Shown: piece by piece, positions 1-7,684 of the stretch
Position numbering within the stretch: position 1 is the first letter of the stretch
How the letters are laid out: the number at the start of each line of letters is the position of its first letter
Assembly (NCBI RefSeq): GCF_010731595.1
Contig: NZ_AP022582.1
Span: forward strand, 2,604,001 to 2,668,000
DNA from: Mycobacterium seoulense
GTDB lineage: Bacteria > Actinomycetota > Actinomycetes > Mycobacteriales > Mycobacteriaceae
Direction of reading: 5' to 3'
Length of the DNA: 64,000 bases
Program-made: the position numbers and the translations under genes
The notes under the pieces: generated by a model
Database searches by the model: none
What the model was told of the DNA's origin: nothing
Seen by the model: the letters and a program-made list of their open reading frames with translations, nothing else

Positions 1-43
1 CCCGCCCATTCTGGTGGCTGATCCCCGAGTGAAAGGCACTTCG

Positions 44-217
44 ATGGAAGACGGAACCTCCTACTCGGACGTGAACGCGCTGACCGCCGAGCGCATCGCC
101 GACGCACCGCTGCCCACTCCGGCGAGGCTGCGGATGCGGCAGAACGTCTTCGTGCAGTTCGGGCGCTTCATCCGTATCAATCTCAAGATGCTGCGGATCA
201 TCTACGGGCACGGCTGA
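44..217 (+). CDS. Small basic protein of unknown function
   Basis: A 57-residue protein that I cannot assign. Its acidic, polar first half is followed by a basic C-terminus (PTPARLRMRQN, then FGRFIRINLKMLRIIYGHG) that could form an amphipathic helix. ATG 44 is chosen because AAAGG lies about 7 bases upstream. The frame also stays open to GTG 14 and to the window edge, so a longer N-terminus is possible. It is convergent with the acyl-CoA dehydrogenase genes that end at 261. Similar short proteins seem to occur near mycobacterial acyl-CoA dehydrogenase genes, but that is an impression from memory. Confidence 0.5.
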   Translation: MEDGTSYSDVNALTAERIADAPLPTPARLRMRQNVFVQFGRFIRINLKMLRIIYGHG

Positions 218-260
218 CGCGCCGGCCCGGATCGGCAGGCAGCAATTCGGTGGCTCCGGG

Positions 261-1460
261 TCAGGAGACCTTCTTGACCGGCGGCGCGTAAGCCGGCTTG
301 CCCAGGCCCAACATGTACTGGGCGATCATGTTGCGGAACACCTCCAGCGTGCCGCCGTAGATCCCCACCAGTGGGGCGAACCGGTAGGCGTATTCGGCGC
401 TGCCGTCATCGGCGGCCGCTTCGGTTCCGAACGGCAGCGCGGAGGCGGCCCCGAGGATGTCCATCAGTTCGGGAGAGATGTCGCGCATCGTTTGCGCGAT
501 GGCGACCCGGCCGAAGATGCTCGGGGTGGCCAGCGCCGTCTCCAGCCGAGCGACGCAGCGGCCCAGCCGATATGCGACCGACGCGTCGTCAATCAGCCGG
601 CGCCCGGCGCCGTCGGGGCGGGTCACCCGCGCCGCCGCGTTGTCCACCGCCTCGGACAGCGACCCGGCCTGGTGCATCATGATTGACGTGTCCTGCAGCC
701 CGTCGGGGGCGGCGGCAACGGCGCCGTGCTCGACGTTGAGCGGTTCGCGCAGCACCGTCCAGCCGCCGTTCACCTCGCCCAGCCGGTACTTGTCGTCCAC
801 GCGGACGTCGCTGTAGTAGACGATGTTGGTCCGATCGCCGTCCACCGTGCGGATACCCTGGATTTCGATGCCCGGCGAATCCAGCGGCACCAGGAACATG
901 GTGAGACTCTTGTGCTTCGGCGCGTCCGGGGCGGTGTTGGCGATCAGGAAGACGTACTGGCAGTTGTGTGCTCCGGTGGTGAACATCTTGGAGCCATTAA
1001 TGACCCAGCTCGATCCATCCGCCTCACGCACCGCGCGGGTCTTACAGGTGGCGATATCGGAGCCGCCCTCGGGCTCGGTGTAGCCGAGGCATAATCGGAC
1101 CTCGCCGCTGAACACCTTCGGCAGTACCTCGTCACGCAGTTGCGGCGACCCGAACTTGTCCACCGAACGGGCCACCATCGCGGTCGTCCCCCACGTCACC
1201 CAGGGCACGTGTGCGCGCCGCTTCTCCAGCTCCCAGATGCGCCGCCGTACCCGGGTGAAGCCGCCGTCGGATTCCGGTTTCCACTCGGCCGCCAAATAGC
1301 CTGCGGCGCCGAACTTCAGGTGCAGACCTTCGTCGAAATTGTCGCCCGTCTCGCGGTCTCGACGCCTGATCTCCTCGGTCATGTGCGTGGCCAGAAAGCT
1401 GCGCGCTTGGTCGCGGAACGCCTGGTCTTCGTCGGACAGCTCGACGGGGGAGAAATCCAT
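261..1460 (-). CDS. Acyl-CoA dehydrogenase, catalytic subunit of a heteromeric pair
   Basis: FAD-dependent alpha,beta-dehydrogenation of an acyl-CoA; 399 residues. Visible family features are the substrate/FAD loop GYTEPEGGSDIA (about 126-137), the NGSKMFTTGA strand (about 155-164) and the C-terminal YGGTLEVFRNMIAQ. The glutamate that many family members carry near the C-terminus (YEGTS) is Gly here. Glu244, in LNVEHGA, is the likely base by analogy with isovaleryl-CoA dehydrogenase. Start 1460 follows an AGAAAGGAG ribosome site; the open frame runs further upstream but that part is not conserved-looking. It is the last gene of a six-gene operon, 14 bases after a non-catalytic paralogue, as in the alpha2beta2 FadE pairs used for steroid side chains. 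Confidence 0.88.
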   Translation of the reverse strand: MDFSPVELSDEDQAFRDQARSFLATHMTEEIRRRDRETGDNFDEGLHLKFGAAGYLAAEWKPESDGGFTRVRRRIWELEKRRAHVPWVTWGTTAMVARSVDKFGSPQLRDEVLPKVFSGEVRLCLGYTEPEGGSDIATCKTRAVREADGSSWVINGSKMFTTGAHNCQYVFLIANTAPDAPKHKSLTMFLVPLDSPGIEIQGIRTVDGDRTNIVYYSDVRVDDKYRLGEVNGGWTVLREPLNVEHGAVAAAPDGLQDTSIMMHQAGSLSEAVDNAAARVTRPDGAGRRLIDDASVAYRLGRCVARLETALATPSIFGRVAIAQTMRDISPELMDILGAASALPFGTEAAADDGSAEYAYRFAPLVGIYGGTLEVFRNMIAQYMLGLGKPAYAPPVKKVS

Positions 1461-1474
1461 GATGTTGCTCCTTT

Positions 1475-2533
1475 CTACGCCGGCTGCGCCGCGGCCTCGC
1501 GGGCGGCCACGATCTCGGCGATCCGTTGGGCCGTGGCACCCGGATCGCCACCGGCGAGGGGCCACCCCCGGGCCCGTACCAGATACGCCGTCGCCGCGGC
1601 CTCGGCCGAAACCCCGAGGCCGCCTTGGATGTGGACCGCCATGGTCGCCGCCCTGGCGGCCTCCTCGGCCATGAAAACGAAGGCGGAGGGCGCCAATTCG
1701 GGTCGTTCTTCGGGTTCGTTGTCCAGGAACCAGGCGGCGCGTCGAGCCAGGTTACGTCCGCCTTGGACGGTGATGGCCATATTCGCAAGCGGGTGGGAGA
1801 TCGCCTGCAGCGTCGAGATGGGCACGCCCAGTGTGTAGCGCGTCTTGGCGAACTCGGCGGCGATGGTCATGGTCTCCTCTACCAGCCCGACGAGCGCCGC
1901 CGCGGTCAGCAGCCGCCATTCGTCCAGCGCCAGCCGGTAGCTCGCCAGCGCGTCGGGCCCCTCGGCGATGACCTCGCGGGTGTCGGCGACCGCCGGGTCC
2001 ACCCAGGCCATTGGCAGGCGGCCGATGTTGTCGACCTTCGCCGGGCGGGTGGCGAAGGACAGGCGCACGACTTCGTCGCCCTCGCGGACGACGATCTGGT
2101 CGGCGATCGAGCCCGAGGGGATCAACCGCGGGCCGGGCCCGGCGTCGATGCGCGGGTCGAGCGCGGCGAGCTGTTCGCCGTCGGCTACCCCGGCGGCGCC
2201 CTCACCCAGCGCGCCGAGACGGCCCAGCAGCCGTGCGGTGCAGACGTGGTCGATCCACGGAACGGGCGCCAGCGACCGGCCGATCTCCTCTGCCACCAGG
2301 GTGAGGTCGACCAGGGTGGCGCCGTCACCACCGCACGATTCCGGCAACGCCATGGTCGTCGCGCCCATCCCGCACAACCTCTCCCAGAGGTGCTTGTCGA
2401 ACCCGGATGGCTCTGCGGCGCGGACTGTTTCGATGGGGCAGTGGGTCTTGAAGAACTGCTTATAGGCGTCGCGCAGAGCGACGTGGTCTTCGGAGAGGCT
2501 GTAGTCGAGCCTGCGCAGTTCGAATCGGTCCAT
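1475..2533 (-). CDS. Acyl-CoA dehydrogenase, small non-catalytic partner subunit
   Basis: A 352-residue ACAD-fold protein (N-terminal helical domain, LPESCGGDGATLVD loop, C-terminal AVHIQGGLGVSAE helix). It lacks the catalytic Glu and most of the flavin-contacting loop of full enzymes. This is the pattern of the beta subunit in mycobacterial heterotetrameric acyl-CoA dehydrogenases such as FadE26/FadE27 and FadE28/FadE29. It probably shares FAD sites with the product of the next gene. ATG 2533 is preferred because GGAAGGA sits 9-10 bases upstream; ATG 2542 is in frame but overlaps that ribosome site. The upstream amidohydrolase stop is 2 bases away, indicating translational coupling. Confidence 0.82.
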   Translation of the reverse strand: MDRFELRRLDYSLSEDHVALRDAYKQFFKTHCPIETVRAAEPSGFDKHLWERLCGMGATTMALPESCGGDGATLVDLTLVAEEIGRSLAPVPWIDHVCTARLLGRLGALGEGAAGVADGEQLAALDPRIDAGPGPRLIPSGSIADQIVVREGDEVVRLSFATRPAKVDNIGRLPMAWVDPAVADTREVIAEGPDALASYRLALDEWRLLTAAALVGLVEETMTIAAEFAKTRYTLGVPISTLQAISHPLANMAITVQGGRNLARRAAWFLDNEPEERPELAPSAFVFMAEEAARAATMAVHIQGGLGVSAEAAATAYLVRARGWPLAGGDPGATAQRIAEIVAAREAAAQPA

Positions 2534-2535
2534 GG

Positions 2536-3366
2536 TCAGCATTCCTTCCCGAAGAAAAAGTCCTGCGCATTGTTGTAAAGGTAGTTATCCAGCACCTCGG
2601 CCGGCAGATCAAGGGCACGGGCCTCAGGGATCACCCGACGCATGGGCAATACCGGCCAGTCCGACGCGTAGATCACCTTGTTGGGACCGCGCGTGCGCAT
2701 GTAGTGCAGCAGGCTCTCCGGCAGCCGCTTGGGTGACCAGGCCGACGTCATGAGCCGCAGGTTCGCGTACTTGAGCAGCAAGCGGATCGCCACGTCCCAC
2801 CATGGGTCGGCGCCGTGAATCATGCACAGCCGCAATTCGGGAAATCGCACGCAGACCCGGTCCAGGTGCATGGGGTGCTGGACCTCGCCGGGTATTGGCG
2901 GTCCCGGTATCCCGGTGTTGACACAGAGCGGAAGCTCCAGTTCCGCGCACTTGGCATAGAGCGGGTAGTACACGGCGTCACTGGGCGGGTACTGACCGTC
3001 ACCCCAAAAGCTCGGGCCCACCACGGCATACGCGACGGGCAGGTCGCCCGCGACGGCGGCCAATTCGCGCAGGGACCGCACCGGGCGCAGCAGGTTGACC
3101 CCGCCCATCGCCAACGCGAACCGGTTCGGTTTGGCTTCGACGAATTTGCGTGCGGTCGTGGACGGGGCGGCAAGCGAGTCCATCAGGATCGCCTTCTGCA
3201 CACCCTGCTCGTCCATCTCGGCGAGCAATTCGGAGAGGTCGACCGGGGCGAACATCGACTCCGGTCCCTTGAAGTAATCGTCCCTGACCTTGAGCATCCA
3301 CGTGGGCTGAGATTCGGCTTCCCCGAAGTGGACGTTCACCAGGCAGTCAATCGCTTTGGTGTTCAT
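2536..3366 (-). CDS. Amidohydrolase-2 family protein (ACMSD-like)
   Basis: A 276-residue TIM-barrel protein of the amidohydrolase-2 family, whose members are metal-dependent decarboxylases, hydratases or hydrolases. Visible motifs are MIHGADPWWD (histidine ligand region, about residue 180) and YASDWPVLPM near the C-terminus (the conserved metal-binding Asp). The N-terminal HxH is degenerate: VNVHFGE keeps a single His, so the metal site may be unusual. Start 3366 follows GAAGGAAGTC and overlaps the 3' end of the preceding acyl-CoA ligase gene by 20 bases. It shares an operon with a second amidohydrolase and acyl-CoA dehydrogenases, suggesting action on a ring-derived or carboxylated CoA intermediate; this is inference. 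Confidence 0.75.
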   Translation of the reverse strand: MNTKAIDCLVNVHFGEAESQPTWMLKVRDDYFKGPESMFAPVDLSELLAEMDEQGVQKAILMDSLAAPSTTARKFVEAKPNRFALAMGGVNLLRPVRSLRELAAVAGDLPVAYAVVGPSFWGDGQYPPSDAVYYPLYAKCAELELPLCVNTGIPGPPIPGEVQHPMHLDRVCVRFPELRLCMIHGADPWWDVAIRLLLKYANLRLMTSAWSPKRLPESLLHYMRTRGPNKVIYASDWPVLPMRRVIPEARALDLPAEVLDNYLYNNAQDFFFGKEC

Positions 3367-5014
3367 GACTTCCTTCGGGGTCGGACGGTACCAGCGTGAT
3401 AGCCGGAACACGTTGTGTGGCTTGCTCTCTGGCCCATCGGTAGTTGGGCTTGCCATTGCCGAGGCGCTCGATCTGCTCGACGAAGATGAAGGCCTTAGGC
3501 GCCTTGAAATGCGCCAGTTGCGCCGTGCACGCGTCGTAGAGGGCCTCTTCACTGGGCCGCGCACCGGAATGCGGCGCGACGAGCGCGACGACCTCTTGAC
3601 CCCACCGCTCGCTTGGCCGCCCTACGACCAGGGCATCGGCGACACCCGGTTGCGCGCGCAGCACTTCCTCGACCTCTTCGACGAAAACCTTTTCGCCACC
3701 GGTGTTCACCACCAGCGAATCGCGACCCAGCAGGCGGATGGTGCCGTCGGGTTCGAGCGCTGCCCGGTCGCCCGGTATCACCACCCGCCGGCCGTCGATC
3801 TCCGGGAAGGTCCGTTGGGTGGCCTCGGCGTCACCGAAGTAGCCGAGCGGAATGCGACCGGTCCTGGCGGCCCAACCGATTTCCCGCTCACCGGGCCGCA
3901 GGAACCGGCTGCGGTCGGCCGAGACCACGGTGGCCCCTTCCCGGGGTTGGAACGTCTCGCTGGCGGTCCCCTCGCGGCTGTGACCGAACGCCATATTGCC
4001 GCTTTCGGACGACCCGTAGCCTTCGATGATCGTGATATGCGGCAGGCACTCCATCAGCGCGCGTTTGTGTTTCGCGTTCGTCGCGGCCCCGCCGGTGCCG
4101 ATCGCGTGCAGCGCGGACAGGTCGTAGGACCGCGCGCGCAACTCGGCGATCAGCGGCCCGGCGTACGCATCGCCCACCATGGTCATCATGCCCACCTTCT
4201 CGCGCTCGGCGGTTTCCCACACCGAGCGCACGTCAAGCCTGTTGCGGTCGTCGTAGAGCACCACGGGCAGGCCGGCGCAGAGCGCGGCGAAGGCGGTCCA
4301 CATGCCGGCGGCGTGCATGAGCGGAGAGACGGCGAACCACGGCTGTCCGCCCGCGGCGACCTTGTCATGGATCTCGGTGACGCTGGCATGGTCGGCGCCC
4401 ACCATGGAGGACACGTACATGTCGCTCTGTCGCCACAGCACACCCTTCGGTCGCCCCGTCGTTCCGCCGGTGCACATCATGATGAGGTCATCCGGGGACC
4501 CCGCCTCCGCGCGGTCCGGGCTGGCGGCCGCCAGGGCGTCGTCGAGCGAGATCGCTTTCGGCAGTTGAGGAACCGTACTGCCGTCATCGATCGAGATCAG
4601 CAACTCGGTACCGATCGGGGGCAGGACGTCGGCGAACCGGGCACCGAGCGAGCGGTGATAAATGATGCCCCGCGGGCGCACGTAGTCGAGTAGGTCGCGG
4701 ATTTCCCGGGGCGAGTAGTGATGATTCACGTTGACGGGGACGGTGCGTGCCTTGAGGCATCCGATGACCATGTCGGGGTAGAGATCGTTGTACATCAGGA
4801 GCGCGATGCGGTCCTGGCCGCATTCCCACCCCTGCAGCGCGTCACGGGTCGCATAGACGCCGAAACCCTTGCCGCTGAGGTAGTTCGCCAATCGGTTGGT
4901 GCGCACCGCGGATTCGGCGAACGTGCTGACGCGGTCGCCGCACACGGTCATCAGTCGGTCCGGCACGACGTCGGCGATCGCGTCGAGGACCGCGCCTACA
5001 GTCCATTCACTCAT
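3347..5014 (-). CDS. Acyl-CoA synthetase, FadD type
   Basis: ATP-dependent ligation of a carboxylic acid to CoA through an acyl-adenylate; 555 residues, normal for FadD enzymes. The AMP-binding P-loop CTGGTTGRPKGVLWR (about 181-195), the YGSSESG adenine motif (about 334), the IPGD hinge (about 410) and a C-terminal GNGKPNYRW lysine segment are all present. By eye it resembles FadD19, the C26 steroid side-chain CoA ligase, in length and in the KPNYRWAREQ ending, but the substrate is unknown. It lies mid-operon, 11 bases after the first amidohydrolase and overlapping the second, and probably activates the pathway's entry acid. Confidence 0.85.
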   Translation of the reverse strand: MSEWTVGAVLDAIADVVPDRLMTVCGDRVSTFAESAVRTNRLANYLSGKGFGVYATRDALQGWECGQDRIALLMYNDLYPDMVIGCLKARTVPVNVNHHYSPREIRDLLDYVRPRGIIYHRSLGARFADVLPPIGTELLISIDDGSTVPQLPKAISLDDALAAASPDRAEAGSPDDLIMMCTGGTTGRPKGVLWRQSDMYVSSMVGADHASVTEIHDKVAAGGQPWFAVSPLMHAAGMWTAFAALCAGLPVVLYDDRNRLDVRSVWETAEREKVGMMTMVGDAYAGPLIAELRARSYDLSALHAIGTGGAATNAKHKRALMECLPHITIIEGYGSSESGNMAFGHSREGTASETFQPREGATVVSADRSRFLRPGEREIGWAARTGRIPLGYFGDAEATQRTFPEIDGRRVVIPGDRAALEPDGTIRLLGRDSLVVNTGGEKVFVEEVEEVLRAQPGVADALVVGRPSERWGQEVVALVAPHSGARPSEEALYDACTAQLAHFKAPKAFIFVEQIERLGNGKPNYRWAREQATQRVPAITLVPSDPEGSHEHQSD

Positions 5015-5025
5015 GGCGCCAGCGG

Positions 5026-6228
5026 CTATACGGTCGACGGGACCGGTACGCCGAGCAGGTCGAGGGCGTTGTCGCGCATGACTTTACGGATGTCGGATTC
5101 GCTGAAGCCGTCGAGTTCAGCTGCGAAGGACACCGGCGTCTCGAGACCTTCGCCGTGCGGCCAGTCGGACCCGAACAGGATCTTGTCGATGCCGATGACG
5201 GTGGCCAGCTCGGGCAGATCGTCCTCGTAGTAGGGAGCGATCCACACGTTGTTGCGCAACTGTTCCACCGGATCTTCGGGGAAATGGCGCGGGTAGTTGT
5301 TGGCCACCTTCTTCAGCCGTTTGATCAGCCGATGCACGAAGTAGGAGCCGTTCTCGATGCTGACCGCCCTGAGCGTCGGGTGGCGGGTGAACACCCCGTG
5401 CACGATCATCGAGGCCATCGTGTCGTGGATGGCACGGTCGTCGAGGAGAACCTGGTCCAGTGGATCCTTTTCGCCGAAACCCTCGAAGGTCGCCTTGCCG
5501 CCCCACTGCGCCGCGATGTGCAGATACCCACTGTCGCTGAGGTGGAAGCCCACCGGTACCCCCGCCTCGGCCAGCCGCGCCCACACCGGGTCATGGCTCG
5601 GGTCGCCCAGCGACCTCGGCTTGACGACACCGGGCACCGGCGCCGGCCGCACCAGCACCAGCTTGGCGCCTCGCGCCAACACGAAGTCCACCTCTTCGAG
5701 CGCCTTGGCCGGATCCGCCAGCGAGATGATCGGCGCGGCAACGATCCGGTGATCGGGCCGGTCGAAGCCCCAATCCTCGTCCAGCCACAGGTTGAATGCG
5801 TGCAGCGACGCCATCGTCGCCTCGATGTCGTGTTTGAGCGCCTCCTCGACACCGCACGCGAAAGTCGGCAGCATGAACGCCGTTTCGATGTCCTGAGTGT
5901 CCATCACCGCAACCCGCGCGTCGCGGTTCTGGTACTCGGGGTGGTCGGCCAGCCGCTCGACTTTCATCAGCGAGGCGGGGTCGACGCCCTCGGGGATCTC
6001 GCCGCGGAACAACAGGTCCAGGCAGCCCGGCACGATGATCGGGTCGAAGGTCGGGTTGGGGATGAAGTGGTTGACCCGGTCACCGATCACGGCCCACGTG
6101 CGCTTGCCGTCGTTGAGCATCTGCACGCCTCGCCTCTTGAACTTCTTGTCCAGGTGGCGGGTGAACGCGTCCAGCGGTTCGTAGTAGTGGTTATCGACGT
6201 CGATCGCCTTGTAACCCAATGTGGCCAT
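5026..6228 (-). CDS. Amidohydrolase family protein
   Basis: A 400-residue amidohydrolase-2 family member. The metal site is recognisable: DVDNHYYEPLDAF near residue 12, VGFHLSD near 220, ENGSYFVHRL near 290 and FGSDWPHGEG near 360, where the Asp is a family metal ligand. Proteins with this NHYYEP signature are numerous in mycobacterial lipid and aromatic catabolic clusters but are seldom characterised. ATG 6228 is preferred over in-frame ATG 6234 because GGAAAGG would abut the latter. It is the second gene after the promoter at 7103-7384. The family includes C-C bond hydrolases and non-oxidative decarboxylases; which reaction applies here cannot be read from sequence. Confidence 0.8.
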   Translation of the reverse strand: MATLGYKAIDVDNHYYEPLDAFTRHLDKKFKRRGVQMLNDGKRTWAVIGDRVNHFIPNPTFDPIIVPGCLDLLFRGEIPEGVDPASLMKVERLADHPEYQNRDARVAVMDTQDIETAFMLPTFACGVEEALKHDIEATMASLHAFNLWLDEDWGFDRPDHRIVAAPIISLADPAKALEEVDFVLARGAKLVLVRPAPVPGVVKPRSLGDPSHDPVWARLAEAGVPVGFHLSDSGYLHIAAQWGGKATFEGFGEKDPLDQVLLDDRAIHDTMASMIVHGVFTRHPTLRAVSIENGSYFVHRLIKRLKKVANNYPRHFPEDPVEQLRNNVWIAPYYEDDLPELATVIGIDKILFGSDWPHGEGLETPVSFAAELDGFSESDIRKVMRDNALDLLGVPVPSTV

Positions 6229-6259
6229 GATCATCCTTTCCGGGCATTACCGGCGAACA

Positions 6260-7102
6260 CTAAGCGTCGGTGGGGTCGAGCGAGGGGAACTGCGGGGGCC
6301 GCTTCTCGAGGAAGCTGGTGATGCCTTCGATGACGTCCGGCCGCGGCATCGCCTCGTGCAGCAGGACCTCGGCACGCGACGTGGCGTCAGCGACGTCGCG
6401 GGTGGCGTCGCCGTACACCTGCCTCTTGATCACTTCCATGGACGCCGGCGAACAGTTGCGAGCAATGTCTTCGGCGTAGTCCAGCGCGCGCTTCATCAGA
6501 TCCTGGGGCGCAACCACTTCCTTGACGAGGCCGAGCTCGGCCGCCTCCTCGGCGAGGAAGGTACGGCCACTCAACAACAGATCCAGGGCGACGCCCCACG
6601 TGGTGAGTCGCGGCAGGATCCAGGAGATGCCGAACTCGGCGATCAGTCCGCGACGGGCGAACACCGCGGCGAACTTGGCGCCGGCGGCCGCGAACCGGAC
6701 GTCGCACATGAGTGCCTGGGTCAGGCCGATGCCGACGCAGGCGCCGTTGATCGCCGCGATGACGGGCTTGCGCAACGTGGTCACGAAATGCGGGGGGCGG
6801 TCCCCGACCAAGTCGGCGAGGTCGGTTCGACTCGCCTTCTCCATCGTGTCGCCGTAGCTGGGAGCGGAATTCGGCGTGCCAAGATACGCGCCGGCGCAGA
6901 AACCCTTGCCGCGTCCGGTCAGCACGATCACCCGGATGTCCGGGTCCCGTTCGGCGCGGTCTATCACGGAGTAGAAACCGGCGGCGATGTCCGGCCCCCA
7001 GGCGTTGAGGCGGTCCGGACGGTTGAAGGTCAGGATCGCGACGCCGCTGGCGGTGGCCTCGTAGAGCACTGCGTCCCCGGAAGCGCCGTCGCCGCCCGAC
7101 AT
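6260..7102 (-). CDS. Crotonase-fold enoyl-CoA hydratase/isomerase family protein
   Basis: A 280-residue crotonase. The first oxyanion segment GKGFCAGAY (about 70-78) and the second, INGACVGIG (about 120), are clear. The segment that carries the first catalytic Glu in true hydratases reads FARRGLIAEFGISW, and the second Glu position is also not evident, so the chemistry may be isomerisation, hydrolysis or ring opening. Start 7102 follows GAGGAGGTG by about 9 bases; the open frame extends 180 codons upstream into non-coding promoter sequence. It is the first gene of the minus-strand operon 7102 to 261, directly downstream of operator-like site 7157-7178. Confidence 0.85.
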   Translation of the reverse strand: MSGGDGASGDAVLYEATASGVAILTFNRPDRLNAWGPDIAAGFYSVIDRAERDPDIRVIVLTGRGKGFCAGAYLGTPNSAPSYGDTMEKASRTDLADLVGDRPPHFVTTLRKPVIAAINGACVGIGLTQALMCDVRFAAAGAKFAAVFARRGLIAEFGISWILPRLTTWGVALDLLLSGRTFLAEEAAELGLVKEVVAPQDLMKRALDYAEDIARNCSPASMEVIKRQVYGDATRDVADATSRAEVLLHEAMPRPDVIEGITSFLEKRPPQFPSLDPTDA

Positions 7103-7156
7103 CTCCCCCGGCACCTCCTCAAGATTCCTACCGGATTCCGCGATTGTTTGTACGCA

Positions 7157-7178
7157 TACTGTATACCTATCGGTACCG
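7157..7178 (-). promoter_or_regulatory. Operator-like element in the promoter of the 7102-261 operon
   Basis: The minus strand contains CGATAGGTATACAGTA, preceded by the palindrome CGGTACCG. The same core recurs with one inserted base at 9640-9661 (CGATAGGTATTACAGTA), and a related element is at 12296-12317. The site is 55 bases upstream of the crotonase start and overlaps AT-rich sequence suitable for a -10 box. It is proposed as a binding site for the TetR protein encoded at 9792. The rest of 7103-7384 shows nothing else I can name apart from the ribosome site of the CsbD-like gene. Confidence 0.5.
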
Positions 7179-7384
7179 TTTTCCACAACCACCGCCAGGC
7201 CGCCTCGAACCCCGCCGAACAGGGAGTTTCGGCCTGCTGAACCGCACCATCGACAGCGGTCGGGGACGGCGGATCGTCCGGCCTGAGGCCATGTCTGTGG
7301 CGAGCGCCACGCCGGGATCACGTTTCCTCCGACCGCCAAAGAGGGAAAGCCAACACAGATACCCACTAGAGGGAGGGGAAACGC

Positions 7385-7621
7385 ATGGTTGACGCAAAGA
7401 GCGGCCCGATCGAGTTGATCCAGGGCATCGTCGAGGCTGTCTTCGGCAAGGCCAAGGAGATCGTCGGCACGATCATCGGCCGCAACGATCTGGTCAACGA
7501 GGGCCAGGCTCAGCAGGACAAGGCCGACGCGCAGCGCAGCGCGGCGAAGAAGGAAGCCGCGGCCGAGAAGGCCCGCGGCAAGGCCAAAGCCGCCGAGGCG
7601 CGCGAGAAGGCCGAGCAGTAA
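7385..7621 (+). CDS. CsbD-like small stress protein
   Basis: A 78-residue, highly charged protein. The N-terminal half (GIVEAVFGKAKEIVGTIIGRNDL) has the CsbD-family pattern. The C-terminal half is a Lys/Ala/Glu-rich helix (KKEAAAEKARGKAKAAEAR) likely to be extended or coiled. No signal peptide is visible. It resembles the short mycobacterial proteins annotated as microaggregate-binding protein 1 in M. avium, but I have not verified that by alignment. A strong GAGGGAGGGG ribosome site precedes the ATG, and a GC-rich hairpin terminator follows the stop at once, so it is probably monocistronic and well expressed. Confidence 0.75.
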   Translation: MVDAKSGPIELIQGIVEAVFGKAKEIVGTIIGRNDLVNEGQAQQDKADAQRSAAKKEAAAEKARGKAKAAEAREKAEQ

Positions 7622-7634
7622 CCCGTTGGCGAGC

Positions 7635-7663
7635 GGCCCGGTCACCTCGGTGGCCGGGCCTTT
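7635..7663 (+). terminator. Intrinsic terminator after the CsbD-like gene
   Basis: GGCCCGGTCACC (7635-7646) pairs with GGTGGCCGGGCC (7649-7660) with one G-T wobble, followed by TTT. It lies 14 bases after the stop at 7621. The stem could also serve the minus-strand gene that ends at 7685. Confidence 0.65.
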
Positions 7664-7684
7664 CGCTATGCGTATCAGCCTGTC

